Origin: Streptomyces lincolnensis
Lineage (GTDB): Bacteria > Actinomycetota > Actinomycetes > Streptomycetales > Streptomycetaceae
Direction: 5' to 3'
Assembly: GCF_021173675.1 (NCBI RefSeq)
Contig: NZ_JAIHON010000006.1
Span: 248,001 to 312,000 of the forward strand
Length of the DNA: 64,000 bases
This document shows, one piece after another, positions 30,021 to 38,984 of the stretch. A program made the translations under genes and the position numbers. The notes under the pieces are model-generated. The model saw only the letters and a list, made by a program, of their open reading frames with translations, was not told the origin of the DNA and ran no database searches. Each line of letters begins with the position of its first letter. Position 1 is the first letter of the stretch.

Positions 30021-32159
30021 GTGCAGACGCCCTCCCGCAAGGATCGTGGCTCGCGGTCCCCGGCCGAGCCGACGTCCGACTCCCTCATACCCGGCGGGCC
30101 TGCCCCGCCGCACGAGCGGTCGGCCGTCCGGCTCGACGTCCAGGGGCTGCGTGCTCTGGCGGTGTCGCTGGTCGTCCTCTCCCACGCCGGGGTGGGCGGA
30201 TTCAGCGGCGGCTATGTCGGGGTCGACGTCTTCTTCGTCATCTCGGGCTTCCTGATCTCCTCGTTGCTCCTGCGGGAACTGTCCGCGACGGGCGGGATAT
30301 CGATCCGCGGGTTCTACGCCCGCCGGGCACTGCGCCTGCTGCCCGCGTCCACCCTCGTCGTCGTCGCCACGCTCGCCGGCTCCTGGCTGTTCCTGTCGAA
30401 GGTGCGCTTCACCGAGTACGTCGGCGACGCGCTCGGCAGCGCCCTCTACGCGGTGAACTTCCGGCTGGCGGTGGGGGGTACGGACTATCTGGCGGAGGGC
30501 AGTCCGCCGTCGCCGTTCCAGCACTTCTGGTCGCTGGCCGTGGAGGAGCAGTTCTATCTGCTGTGGCCGCTGGTGCTGCTGCTCAGCTGGAGGCTGGTGC
30601 CCCGGCGCGCGCTCATGGCGGTGCCGCTCGCCGTGCTGTGTGCGGTCTCGTTCGGGCTGAGCGTCGCGACGACCGACACCTCGCCGTCGTGGGCGTACTT
30701 CGGTTCGCACACCCGGTTCTGGGAGCTCGGCACGGGCGCGCTGCTCGCCCTGTCCGTCGAGCGGCTGGGCCGACTGCCCGCCCGGGCGGTGGTGCCGATG
30801 ACCTGGGCCGGGACGGCCTGCATCGTGCTGGCGGCCGTCGGCTTCGACGACGACACCCCGTTTCCCGGGGCCTACGCGCTCCTGCCGGTCCTCGGCACCG
30901 CCCTGGTGCTGGCCGGGGGCTGCGCGCCGGCCCGCTACGACGCCCGGTCGCTGCTGGCCCGGCGGCCGGTGGTCCGGCTCGGCGGGCTGTCGTACAGCTG
31001 GTATCTGTGGCACTGGCCGTTGCTGGTCATCGGGCCGATGGCGCTCGACCGGCCCCTGGAGGTCCCGCTCGCGCTGACGCTGTGCGCGCTCGCTCTGCTG
31101 CTGGCCTGGGTGACGCTGCGCCTGGTGGAGAACCCGGTGCGCTTCCACGTGGCGTTCCGCGGCCGGACGGATCGCGCGTTGGGGCTCGGGGCCGGTCTGA
31201 CGGCCGCCGCCGTGGTGATCGCGCTGGTGGCGTCGCTCTTCCCACCGCCGATCGACTCCGGCAGGGCCGCGCCGGAGCTGAAACGCGAGGTGGCGGACGC
31301 GGCGGACCCCGTGGCCCGGCTGCGCCAACTGCTGGAGACGTCCGGGACGAGCCTGCCCGGCAATCTCACTCCCGCCCTGACCGAGATCAAGGAGTCGAGG
31401 TCGGCGGTCTACCGGGACGGCTGCCATGTGGCGTACCAGGACACGCGGACGCCGTCGTGCGTCTACGGGGACCGCGGCTCGGACAAGGTCGTCGTGCTCT
31501 TCGGGGACTCCCACGCGGCCCAGTGGTTCCCGGCGCTCGACCGGCTCGCGCGGGAGCACCGTTGGAAGCTGGTGTCCCTGACGAAGGCGTCGTGCAAGGC
31601 GGCCGCGGTGACGATCGTCCAGGGCGGAGCGCCGTACAAGGCATGTGACATCTGGCGCGACAGGGCGGTTTCGAAGATCAACGCGCTGCGTCCCGCGCTG
31701 GTGGTCGCCTCGTCCTCGGACGCGGGGGACCCGGTGCGACCGGCGGCCGATCCCGTACGGCAGTGGACCGAGGGGTTCCGGGAGACCTTCGACGCTCTCG
31801 GCCGCTCGGGCACCCGGGTCGCTGCGCTGCTCGACACCCCCTGGCCGAAGACGGACGCGGTCGACTGCGCGGCGACCGTCCCGCTGCGACTGGGACGGTG
31901 TGCGCACCGGCTGCCCCAGGCCATCCGCGACCCGTCCCGCAGAACGGCGATCAGGAACGCGGCCACGGCGACCGGCACCTCGGTGATCGACCCCGCGCCC
32001 TGGCTGTGCACGCCGGCGGGAGAGTGTCCGGTCCTCGTGGGCAACACCGTCGTCTACCGCGACGACAGCCATCTGTCCGAGGCGTATGCGGAGGCAATCG
32101 CTCCGGCCCTGGGCGCTCGGCTGACCGAACTCTTCGGGACAGCGCCGGCCCGGGAATGA
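30021..32159 (+). CDS. OatA-like membrane acyltransferase with SGNH domain
   Basis: 712 aa from GTG 30021, with GAGGA 7 nt upstream. Residues about 30-400 are an acyltransferase-3 domain of some ten helices (GGYVGVDVFFVISGFLISS, HFWSLAVEEQFYLLWPL, RLVENPVRFHV). After a linker, an SGNH esterase-type domain has LFGDSHAAQW (Ser) and the YRDDSHLSEAYA D-x-x-H motif near the C terminus. Such proteins O-acetylate peptidoglycan or other surface glycans; the acceptor is unknown. Confidence 0.88.
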   Translation: MQTPSRKDRGSRSPAEPTSDSLIPGGPAPPHERSAVRLDVQGLRALAVSLVVLSHAGVGGFSGGYVGVDVFFVISGFLISSLLLRELSATGGISIRGFYARRALRLLPASTLVVVATLAGSWLFLSKVRFTEYVGDALGSALYAVNFRLAVGGTDYLAEGSPPSPFQHFWSLAVEEQFYLLWPLVLLLSWRLVPRRALMAVPLAVLCAVSFGLSVATTDTSPSWAYFGSHTRFWELGTGALLALSVERLGRLPARAVVPMTWAGTACIVLAAVGFDDDTPFPGAYALLPVLGTALVLAGGCAPARYDARSLLARRPVVRLGGLSYSWYLWHWPLLVIGPMALDRPLEVPLALTLCALALLLAWVTLRLVENPVRFHVAFRGRTDRALGLGAGLTAAAVVIALVASLFPPPIDSGRAAPELKREVADAADPVARLRQLLETSGTSLPGNLTPALTEIKESRSAVYRDGCHVAYQDTRTPSCVYGDRGSDKVVVLFGDSHAAQWFPALDRLAREHRWKLVSLTKASCKAAAVTIVQGGAPYKACDIWRDRAVSKINALRPALVVASSSDAGDPVRPAADPVRQWTEGFRETFDALGRSGTRVAALLDTPWPKTDAVDCAATVPLRLGRCAHRLPQAIRDPSRRTAIRNAATATGTSVIDPAPWLCTPAGECPVLVGNTVVYRDDSHLSEAYAEAIAPALGARLTELFGTAPARE

Positions 32160-32185
32160 ACCGGGCCGAAGGCACGCACAGAGCA

Positions 32186-32214
32186 GGGGCGGGAGACCTC
32201 GGGTCTCCCGCCCC
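32186..32214. terminator. Bidirectional terminator between convergent genes
   Basis: GGGGCGGGAGAC (32186-32197) pairs with GTCTCCCGCCCC (32203-32214). Confidence 0.85.
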
Positions 32215-32235
32215 GTACAAGCGTGGCAAGCCTCG

Positions 32236-32949
32236 TCAACGCTGTTCGTCGCGGTGCGCGGACTCCTCCTCCGCCTCCTTGGCCTGGACCTCGGGATCGA
32301 GTACGGACTGGCCGCTGCCGTCCACCGAGGTCAGCCGGCCCGTCTCGGGAACCTCCGTCGCGGCGGGCGGCTCGACCAGCCAGTCCGGGTTGGCCTGCTT
32401 GTCCCACCACTTCCAGGCGGCGAAGGCGCCGCCCGCCAGAATCCCCAGCACCGCCAGTCCCTTGGCGAGCCGGCCGGCGCGCGCCCGCCGCTCGTGCTTC
32501 CGGGCGAGCTTGCGGATCTCCTTGGGCGAGACCTGACCGCGCAGGGCGGCGAGCGCGGCGGCACTGCGGGCGGCGGCCTCGTCCCGGACGGGCCCGGCCG
32601 CGGCCACCGCCTGTTCGATCCTCGGCCGGGAGTAGTCGGCGGCCTGCCGGGCCGCCTTGCGGGTGCGTGCGGCGGCCTCATGGGCCGCCTGGTCGACCTT
32701 GGGCGGCACATGGGCCAGGGCCTGGGTACGGGCCTGTTCCAGACGGGGCGCGACATGGGCGCCGTACTGGACGCGGGCCTGTTCGGTGGCTTGGGACACC
32801 TTCGGCGCGAGCCGTACGCGTGCCTCGTGCGTGTAGTGCGCGGCCCTGTCCTTGGCCGTATCGGCGTAGGGCGCCACCACTTCCGCGGCGTGCAGCACGC
32901 TGTCCTTCGCCGAGCCGGTCGCGGCGCGCACGCTGTCGATGCGGGTCAC
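32236..32949 (-). CDS. DUF5324 family membrane protein
   Basis: 237 aa, GTG 32949. Residues 1-150 are repeated amphipathic helices (AAPYADTAKDRAAHYT-like, VSQATEQARVQYGAHVAPRL), apolipoprotein-like. One membrane helix (LAKGLAVLGILAGGAFAAW) follows, then an acidic tail. This matches the Streptomyces DUF5324 family, which sits next to the cyclophilin gene. Function unknown. Confidence 0.8.
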   Translation of the reverse strand: MTRIDSVRAATGSAKDSVLHAAEVVAPYADTAKDRAAHYTHEARVRLAPKVSQATEQARVQYGAHVAPRLEQARTQALAHVPPKVDQAAHEAAARTRKAARQAADYSRPRIEQAVAAAGPVRDEAAARSAAALAALRGQVSPKEIRKLARKHERRARAGRLAKGLAVLGILAGGAFAAWKWWDKQANPDWLVEPPAATEVPETGRLTSVDGSGQSVLDPEVQAKEAEEESAHRDEQR

Positions 32950-33312
32950 GGGATCCTCCTCCTCGGTGGCGTACGGTATTTCGACTTTCCACCCTTTTAC
33001 GGATCATGCCTGCCGGAGAACACCGGGGCATGTGAGGGCGGGCATCCGGGTCATGGGCAGCTGACTCCGGATCATTCGGATCAAGAACTGCTCGACAACC
33101 GATCACGTGCAATAGAGGGTGAATACCGGGCAACGAGAGCTTGTCGTCGACAATGCCACGGATCGCCGCGTCGCGCCCCCGGCCCGGGACGACTCGGCCG
33201 GATTTCTGCAAGCGAAACCGCCGAACCCGGGCACCGGGGCGGGTGCCGGGCGACGCCGGAGGCGAAGCGTGCAAGGATCGGTGGGGCACAGATGGACAAC
33301 GGAAGGCAGATC

Positions 33313-33840
33313 GTGGCCGAGCAGCTTTACGCCACCCTGAAGACCAATCACGGCGACATCGAAGTCCGGCTCCTGCCGAACCACGCCCCGAAGACGGTCC
33401 GGAACTTCGTCGAGCTCGCCCAGGGCGAGCGGGAGTGGACCCACCCGGCCACCGGCGAGAAGTCCACCAAGAGGCTCTACGACGGCACGATCTTCCACCG
33501 GGTGATCAGCGGCTTCATGATCCAGGGCGGCGACCCGCTGGGCACCGGCATCGGCGGCCCGGGCTACGAGTTCGAGGACGAGTTCCACCCGGACCTCTCC
33601 TTCAACAAGCCCTACCTGCTGGCCATGGCCAACGCCGGCCCGGGCACCAACGGCTCGCAGTTCTTCATCACCGTCTCCCCGACGGCCTGGCTGAACCGCA
33701 AGCACACCATCTTCGGCGAGATCGCCGACCCGGCCGGCCAGAAGGTCGTGGACGCCATCGCGGCCGTCCAGACCACCCGCCCGAACGACCGGCCGGTCAA
33801 CGACGTCGTCATCGAGTCGGTCGTCATCGAGACCCGCTGA
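33313..33840 (+). CDS. Cyclophilin-type peptidyl-prolyl cis-trans isomerase
   Basis: 175 aa from GTG 33313 (GGAAGG 6 nt upstream; ATG 33292 would add 7 residues). Family signatures: IFHRVISGFMIQGGDPLGTG (active Arg, Phe, Gln), ANAGPGTNGSQFFITV and LNRKHTIFGEI. A short insertion (HPATGEKSTKRL) precedes the active site, as in other actinobacterial PpiB-type proteins. There is no signal peptide, so it is cytoplasmic and probably a folding helper. Confidence 0.95.
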   Translation: MAEQLYATLKTNHGDIEVRLLPNHAPKTVRNFVELAQGEREWTHPATGEKSTKRLYDGTIFHRVISGFMIQGGDPLGTGIGGPGYEFEDEFHPDLSFNKPYLLAMANAGPGTNGSQFFITVSPTAWLNRKHTIFGEIADPAGQKVVDAIAAVQTTRPNDRPVNDVVIESVVIETR

Positions 33841-33907
33841 GCTCCCGCGGCAACCCGCGCGGATCCGCGCGAAGGCTCCCGCGGCAACCCGCGCGAAGGG
33901 AACCAAA

Positions 33908-33939
33908 CGCCCCGCTCAACCGTAAGGATGAGCGGGGCG
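33908..33939 (+). terminator. Hairpin after the cyclophilin gene
   Basis: CGCCCCGCTCA pairs with TGAGCGGGGCG around an AT-containing loop. A 21-bp direct repeat (near 33840 and 33876) separates it from the stop codon. Confidence 0.65.
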
Positions 33940-33970
33940 GTGCATTGCGTACGACGACGAGGGGATGGCC

Positions 33971-34858
33971 ATGGAACAGGCGGCAGACGGTTCACCCCAG
34001 GCCCAGGGCCTGCCCGGCTGCTACCGGCATCCGGACCGCGAGACCGGCATCCGCTGCACCCGCTGCGAGCGGCCGATCTGCCCGGAGTGCATGGTCAGCG
34101 CCTCCGTCGGCTTCCAGTGCCCCGAATGCGTCCGCAACGGCTCCGGCACCGGGCACGCGCCCACCGCCTCCCAGCCCCGCACCATCGCGGGCGGCACCAT
34201 CACCGCCGACCCCCGCCTGCTCACCAAGATCCTCATCGGGATCAACATCGCGGTGTTCATCGCCGTCCGGAACTCGACCTCGCTGCTGAACGACCTGGTG
34301 CTCGTCGGCGTCTGGCCACCGGCCCCGTTCGCCCCGACCATGGGGGTCGCCGACGGGCAGTGGTACCGCCTGGTCACGTCGATGTTCACGCACCAGGAGT
34401 ACTGGCACATCGGGTTCAACATGCTGAGCCTGTGGTGGCTCGGCGGCCCCCTCGAAGCGGCCCTGGGCCGGGCCCGCTATCTCGCGGTCTACTTCGTCTC
34501 GGGTCTGGCCGGCAGTGCCCTGGCCTATCTCCTGGCCTCGCCCAGCACGTCCACGCTCGGTGCCTCCGGCGCGATCTTCGGCCTCTTCGGCGCCACCGCC
34601 GTCCTGGTTCGCCGGCTCCAGTACGACATGCGGCCGATCATCGCCCTGCTGGTGATCAACCTCATCTTCACCTTCAACCCCGGGTTCAACATCTCCTGGC
34701 AGGCCCACATCGGCGGTCTGGTGGCCGGTGTCGTCACCGGCTACGCCATGGTCCACGCCCCGCGCGAGCGGCGGGCGCTGATCCAGTACGGCACCTGTGC
34801 CCTGGTCCTCGCGGTGATCGTGCTCGTGACCTTGTTGAGGACCGCGCAGCTCACCTGA
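33971..34858 (+). CDS. Rhomboid-family intramembrane serine protease
   Basis: 295 aa from ATG 33971, preceded by GAGGGGA (an ATG two codons earlier is possible). The N terminus is a B-box-like zinc module (CYRHPDRETGIRCTRCERP, CPECM, FQCPEC). The rhomboid core has six helices with WYRLVTSMFTH, WHIGFNMLSLWWLGGPLE, catalytic Ser in LGASGAIFGLFGA and His in AHIGGLVAGVVTG. It cleaves membrane proteins; the substrate is unknown. Confidence 0.93.
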   Translation: MEQAADGSPQAQGLPGCYRHPDRETGIRCTRCERPICPECMVSASVGFQCPECVRNGSGTGHAPTASQPRTIAGGTITADPRLLTKILIGINIAVFIAVRNSTSLLNDLVLVGVWPPAPFAPTMGVADGQWYRLVTSMFTHQEYWHIGFNMLSLWWLGGPLEAALGRARYLAVYFVSGLAGSALAYLLASPSTSTLGASGAIFGLFGATAVLVRRLQYDMRPIIALLVINLIFTFNPGFNISWQAHIGGLVAGVVTGYAMVHAPRERRALIQYGTCALVLAVIVLVTLLRTAQLT

Positions 34859-34865
34859 GCAGGCG

Positions 34866-35079
34866 TTGTCCACAGCGCGTGCCGGATCTTGTGCATACCG
34901 TGCGGGAACCACCGCGCCCCCTGTCACCGACCTGAGTTTCCCCAGGTCAGGCAGGGGGCGAACGTGTTTTCGGTTACCGGTGTGTCAGTCACACCGGCGT
35001 CAACACCCAGGGGGTTATCCACAGATCGTCGTCTTTTCCCCACCGTGTGGACAGTGGCTGTGGATAACTCAGTGGATAG
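34866..35079. promoter_or_regulatory. DnaA-box cluster in rhomboid-crgA intergenic region
   Basis: Boxes: TTGTCCACA (34866-34874, the Streptomyces consensus), TTATCCACA (35015-35023), and on the minus strand CTGTCCACA (35046-35054), TTATCCACA (35059-35067) and a weak CTATCCACT (35071-35079). The three right-hand boxes are within 34 bp. No dnaA or dnaN lies here, so this is not oriC itself. The 268 bp between the genes hold no coding sequence. Confidence 0.7.
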
Positions 35080-35126
35080 CCCTGGGCAGAGCTGTGTTCA
35101 CCGGCCGGTGGCCTGTCCTTCGACCG

Positions 35127-35381
35127 CTACTTCCACTGCGTGGAGACGCCGAATCCGGCGGCGATGAAACCGAAGCCCACCACGATGTTCCAGTTGCCCA
35201 GCTGGTCGATGGGCAGCGACCCGTCCGTGACGTAGAAGACGACGATCCATGCCAGGCCGATGAGGAACATGGCCAGCATGACGGGTGCAACCCAGGTGCG
35301 GTTGGTCAGCTTGATCGCGGTCGCCTGCTTCGCAGGCGGCGGCGTGTAGTCGGCCTTCTTGCGGATACGTGACTTCGGCAC
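35127..35381 (-). CDS. crgA: Cell division protein CrgA
   Basis: 84 aa, ATG 35381. Short basic N terminus (PKSRIRKKADYTPPP) then two membrane helices (VAPVMLAMFLIGLAWIVVFYV and WNIVVGFGFIAAGFGVSTQW), the full-length CrgA layout. In Streptomyces CrgA coordinates growth with septation in aerial hyphae by influencing FtsZ rings. It is transcribed away from the DUF881 gene and towards the DnaA-box region. Confidence 0.96.
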   Translation of the reverse strand: MPKSRIRKKADYTPPPAKQATAIKLTNRTWVAPVMLAMFLIGLAWIVVFYVTDGSLPIDQLGNWNIVVGFGFIAAGFGVSTQWK

Positions 35382-35523
35382 GAGGGTCTCTCCTGTCGAT
35401 GCGCTGCGTGGCCGCGCAGGGAACTGTGGCTGGCTCCGGGGCAGCGTACAAGGGGACTCTTAGCGCTCCCCCGGGCGTCCGTTAGCGTAGTGCTTCCGCG
35501 GTGCCGAAGGAGATAAGGGTACG

Positions 35524-36303
35524 TTGAGCAATTCTGCCGACTCTCCAGGGACAGAATCCAGTCCTGCCCGACCACGGGCTTTCCGGCCCGTGCGGGTGCT
35601 CACCGCGGGGGTCTTCGCCCTCGCGGGACTCCTTTTCTTCACCAGCTTCAACACGGCCAAGGGCACCAACATCCGCACGGACGCCTCCCTGCTGAAGCTG
35701 TCGGACCTCATCCACGAGCGCAGCGGCAAGAACGGCGCGCTCGACGAGACCAACGCCGCCCTGCGCCACGACATCGAGTCCCTGGCCGAGCGCGACGACG
35801 GCAGCACCAAGGCCGAGGACGCCGAGCTGGCGGCCCTGGAGAAGAACGCGGGCACCCAGAAGCTCGCCGGCGAGGCCGTCTCGGTGACGCTCAACGACGC
35901 CCCGCCGGACGCCACCGCCAAGCTCCCCGGCTACCCCGAGCCGCAGCCCGACTACCTGGTCATCCACCAGCAGGACCTCCAGGCCGTGGTGAACGCCCTG
36001 TGGGCCGGCGGCGCCAAGGGCATCAAGGTCATGGACCAGCGGCTGATCTCCACCAGCGCCGTGCGCTGCGTGGGCAACACGCTGATCCTCCAGGGCCGCG
36101 TCTACTCGCCGCCGTACAAGATCACGGCGGTCGGGGACCCGGAGAAGCTCCAGAAGGCACTCACCGCGTCCCCGGCGATCCAGAACTACATGGTGTACGT
36201 CAACGTCTACGGGCTCGGCTGGAAGGTCGAGGAGGACGGGCGGGTGACTCTTCCCGGCTACTCGGGCACAGTGGATCTGCAGTACGCCAAGCCTGTGGAG
36301 TAG
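35524..36303 (+). CDS. DUF881 (YlxW-like) membrane-anchored protein
   Basis: 259 aa from TTG 35524, with AAGGAGA 11 nt upstream. One N-terminal membrane segment (VLTAGVFALAGLLFFTSFN), a coiled coil (ALRHDIESLAERDDGS) and the DUF881 domain (YLVIHQQDLQAVVNALWAGG, LQGRVYSPPYKITAVGD). A 14-bp tandem duplication covers the stop codon. DUF881 proteins sit near division genes in many Gram-positives; the exact role is unknown. Confidence 0.9.
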   Translation: MSNSADSPGTESSPARPRAFRPVRVLTAGVFALAGLLFFTSFNTAKGTNIRTDASLLKLSDLIHERSGKNGALDETNAALRHDIESLAERDDGSTKAEDAELAALEKNAGTQKLAGEAVSVTLNDAPPDATAKLPGYPEPQPDYLVIHQQDLQAVVNALWAGGAKGIKVMDQRLISTSAVRCVGNTLILQGRVYSPPYKITAVGDPEKLQKALTASPAIQNYMVYVNVYGLGWKVEEDGRVTLPGYSGTVDLQYAKPVE

Positions 36304-36333
36304 CAGCCTGTGGAGTAGCCGCCGGGGGGCCCA

Positions 36334-37029
36334 GTGTCGGTGCGGGTGGTCGTCAGGACCTTCAGTGAGCTCTGTATCACCGCCGGTGCCCTGATCGTGC
36401 TGTTCGTCGTCTATGTGCTGTTCTGGACCGGTGTGAAGGCCGACCACGTCATGGACGACCAGATCGACCTGCTCCAGGAGCGCTGGGCACGGGAGCCCGT
36501 GACACCGACGGCGTCTCCGGGCGCTGCCGAGGCGGAGCCCGTGCGGCCGGCGCGGTACGAGGCGGGCAAGCCCTTCGCGATCATGTACATCCCGCGTCTT
36601 GGTTTCACGTGGAACAAGCCGGTCCTGGAGAACACCGCCACCAAGACCCTGAAGAAGGGCCTCGGCCACTACGCGGACACCGCGCGGCTCGGCCAGAAGG
36701 GCAACTTCGCGGTCGCCGGCCACCGGCGGACGTACGGCGATCCCTTCAAGGACTTCCCCAGGCTGCGCCGGGGCGACGCCGTGGTGCTCACGGACGGGAC
36801 CACCTGGTTCACGTATCGGATCGACAAAGGGCCCTACAAAACAGTTCCCTCGGACGTCGAGGTGATCGACCCTGTGCCACGTAAGTCGGGGTATACGCGT
36901 TCGGGCCGCTACCTCACACTGACCACGTGCGATCCCGAGTGGGGCCACAGCCACCGGCTGATCGTCTGGGCGCACCTGGACTCCACACAGCCTGTGGAGG
37001 CAGGGAAACCAGCGGCCCTGCGCCGTTAG
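36334..37029 (+). CDS. Class E sortase (first of three)
   Basis: 231 aa, GTG 36334. N-terminal membrane anchor (LCITAGALIVLFVVYVLFW), then the sortase barrel with His in NFAVAGHRRTYGDPF, Cys in YLTLTTCDPEW and Arg in SHRLIVWA. Class E enzymes link LAxTG-type proteins such as the long chaplins to the Streptomyces wall. It lies 30 bp after DUF881 and is probably co-transcribed. Confidence 0.93.
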   Translation: MSVRVVVRTFSELCITAGALIVLFVVYVLFWTGVKADHVMDDQIDLLQERWAREPVTPTASPGAAEAEPVRPARYEAGKPFAIMYIPRLGFTWNKPVLENTATKTLKKGLGHYADTARLGQKGNFAVAGHRRTYGDPFKDFPRLRRGDAVVLTDGTTWFTYRIDKGPYKTVPSDVEVIDPVPRKSGYTRSGRYLTLTTCDPEWGHSHRLIVWAHLDSTQPVEAGKPAALRR

Positions 37030-37081
37030 TCTGGTGCGGTACGGCGTGAGTCAGGTGCCGTGGCGCGACGAAAGGGACGGC

Positions 37082-37243
37082 ATGTACGGCTGGATCTGGC
37101 GGCATCTGCCGGGGAACGCGGGGGTGAAGGCGTTGATCTCCCTCGCGTTGATCGTGGCCGTGGTCTACGTCCTGTTCCAGTACGTCTTCCCGTGGGCCGA
37201 ACCGCTGCTTCCCTTCAACGATGTGACGGTGGACAACCAGTGA
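37082..37243 (+). CDS. Small single-pass membrane protein
   Basis: 53 aa, ATG 37082 with AAAGGGA upstream. One membrane helix (ALISLALIVAVVYVLFQYVF) with an N-terminal WIWRHLPGN. Its stop overlaps the pabA-like start (GTGA). It appears conserved in this position in Streptomyces; function unknown. Confidence 0.75.
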   Translation: MYGWIWRHLPGNAGVKALISLALIVAVVYVLFQYVFPWAEPLLPFNDVTVDNQ

Positions 37244-37878
37244 GCGCGCGCATTCTCGTCGTCGACAACTACGACAGCTTCGTCTTCAACCTGGTCCAGT
37301 ACCTGTACCAGCTGGGCGCCGAGTGCGAGGTCCTGCGCAACGACGAGGTCTCCACGGCCCACGCCCAGGACGGCTTCGACGGCGTCCTGCTGTCCCCGGG
37401 CCCCGGAACCCCCGAGGAGGCGGGCGTCTGCGTGGACATGGTCCGGCACTGCGCCTCCACCGGCGTGCCCGTCTTCGGCGTCTGCCTGGGCATGCAGTCG
37501 ATGCAGGTGGCGTACGGCGGTGTCGTGGACCGCGCCCCCGAGCTGCTGCACGGCAAGACCTCGCTGGTCGAGCACGAGGGCAGGGGCGTCTTCGCGGGCC
37601 TGCCCACGCCCTTCACGGCGACCCGCTACCACTCCCTGGCCGCCGAGCCGGAGACGGTACCGGCCGAGCTGGAGGTCACCGCGCGGACCCACGACGGGAT
37701 CATCATGGGCCTGCGCCATCGTGAACTGCGCGTCGAGGGCGTGCAGTTCCACCCCGAGTCGGTGCTCACCGAGCACGGCCACCGGATGCTGGCCAACTGG
37801 CTGATGGAGTGCGGCGACCAGGACGCGGTGGCGAGGTCGGCGGGGCTCGCCCCGGTGGTGGGCAGGGCCACGGCGTGA
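37240..37878 (+). CDS. pabA: Type 1 glutamine amidotransferase (PabA/TrpG)
   Basis: 212 aa, GTG 37240. The triad is visible: nucleophile Cys in VFGVCLGMQSMQ and His/Glu in VQFHPESVLTEHG; SPGPGTPEEAG is the oxyanion/glycine-rich turn. This subunit supplies ammonia to aminodeoxychorismate or anthranilate synthase; no chorismate-binding subunit is nearby, so which one cannot be decided. It is translationally coupled with the genes on both sides. Confidence 0.9.
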   Translation: MSARILVVDNYDSFVFNLVQYLYQLGAECEVLRNDEVSTAHAQDGFDGVLLSPGPGTPEEAGVCVDMVRHCASTGVPVFGVCLGMQSMQVAYGGVVDRAPELLHGKTSLVEHEGRGVFAGLPTPFTATRYHSLAAEPETVPAELEVTARTHDGIIMGLRHRELRVEGVQFHPESVLTEHGHRMLANWLMECGDQDAVARSAGLAPVVGRATA

Positions 37879-38978
37879 CGGCGCTGCGCCCCGAGCGCGA
37901 GTCGGGAGCCTCGTACGGGGAGCAGCCGTACGAGGATCCCGCCGTGCTCGGGGAGTGGTACGACAGCGCGTCGTACGACACCGCGGGCGCCGCTCCCGAC
38001 TACGGCTCCACCGGTGCCGGTGAGCCGTGGATACCGCCGGCCGACGACGAGACCGTCGCCCTGCGGATACCCGGTCCCCCGACCCGCCGGTCCGGTGGCG
38101 AGTCCATATCGGCGTCTGACGCCTCAACCGCCTCCGCTGCCACAGGAGTCACCCCGGGCGGGCGAGCGGCCCGCAGAAAGGCCGCCAAGGGCCGTCACGG
38201 GCGTCATGGCGGCACACTCGAGTCCCCGGCGGACTCCGCGAGCGCCTCCGAGGGGGACAGACCGCTCTCCCGCGTGGAGGCCCGTCGGCAGGCCCGGGCG
38301 CGCAAGCCCGGCCCGGCCGTGGTCGCCAGCCGGGCCCTCGGTGAGGTGTTCATCACCACCGGCGTGCTGATGCTGCTGTTCGTCAGCTACCAGCTGTGGT
38401 GGACCAACGTCCGGGCGCACGCCCAGGCGGACAAGGAGGCCAGCAGCCTCCAGGACGACTGGGCGAGCGGCAAACGCGCCCCGGGCAGCTTCGAGCCGGG
38501 CCAGGGCTTCGCCATCCTCCACATCCCCAAGCTGGACGTGGTCGTGCCGATCGCCGAGGGCGTCAGCAACAAGAAGGTCCTCGACCGGGGCATGGTCGGC
38601 CACTACGGCGAGGCCCCGCTGAAGACGGCGATGCCCGACGCGAAGACCGGCAACTTCGCGCTCGCCGGCCACCGCAACACCCACGGTGAGCCGTTCCGGT
38701 ACATCAACAGGCTCACCAAGGGCGACCCGATCGTCGTGGAGACGCAGGACAAGTACTACGTCTACAAGATGGCGTCGATCCTGCCGGTGACGTCCCCGAG
38801 CAACACGAGTGTCATCGACCCCATCCCCAACGGGTCCGGTTTCACCACGGCCGGCCGCTACATCACGCTGACGACGTGCACGCCGGAGTTCACCAGCAAG
38901 TACCGGATGATCGTCTGGGGCAAGATGACCGAGGAACGGCCGCGCAGCAAGGGCAAGCCGGATGCGCTCGTCCAGTAA
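37875..38978 (+). CDS. Class E sortase with long cytoplasmic N terminus (second of three)
   Basis: 367 aa, GTG 37875 overlapping the pabA stop. About 150 residues of charged, low-complexity sequence (including YGEQPYEDPAVLGEWYDS and an Arg/Lys stretch) precede the membrane helix (ALGEVFITTGVLMLLFVSYQ). Sortase residues: His in NFALAGHRNTHGEPF, Cys in ITLTTCTPEF, Arg in KYRMIVWG. The long N terminus distinguishes it from the flanking sortases and may carry localisation or regulatory signals. Confidence 0.93.
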   Translation: MTALRPERESGASYGEQPYEDPAVLGEWYDSASYDTAGAAPDYGSTGAGEPWIPPADDETVALRIPGPPTRRSGGESISASDASTASAATGVTPGGRAARRKAAKGRHGRHGGTLESPADSASASEGDRPLSRVEARRQARARKPGPAVVASRALGEVFITTGVLMLLFVSYQLWWTNVRAHAQADKEASSLQDDWASGKRAPGSFEPGQGFAILHIPKLDVVVPIAEGVSNKKVLDRGMVGHYGEAPLKTAMPDAKTGNFALAGHRNTHGEPFRYINRLTKGDPIVVETQDKYYVYKMASILPVTSPSNTSVIDPIPNGSGFTTAGRYITLTTCTPEFTSKYRMIVWGKMTEERPRSKGKPDALVQ

Positions 38979-38984
38979 GGGCAG

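Noticed and set aside
29994..32072. 692-residue open frame on the minus strand
   Set aside because: Antisense to the acyltransferase/SGNH gene; the composition is Arg/Gln/His-rich with no domain.
34866..35079. DnaA boxes as the chromosomal oriC
   Set aside because: dnaA and dnaN do not flank the site, only four or five boxes are present, and Streptomyces oriC has many more.
36290..36318. 14-bp tandem duplication at the end of the DUF881 gene as a regulatory repeat
   Set aside because: It only duplicates the stop-codon region and shows no symmetry or further copies; probably a neutral duplication.
38197..38208. Chromosomal copy of the dispersed TGACGSSCGTCA element
   Set aside because: Single mismatched copy (TCACGGGCGTCA) in a sortase linker; compatible with chance in GC-rich coding DNA.
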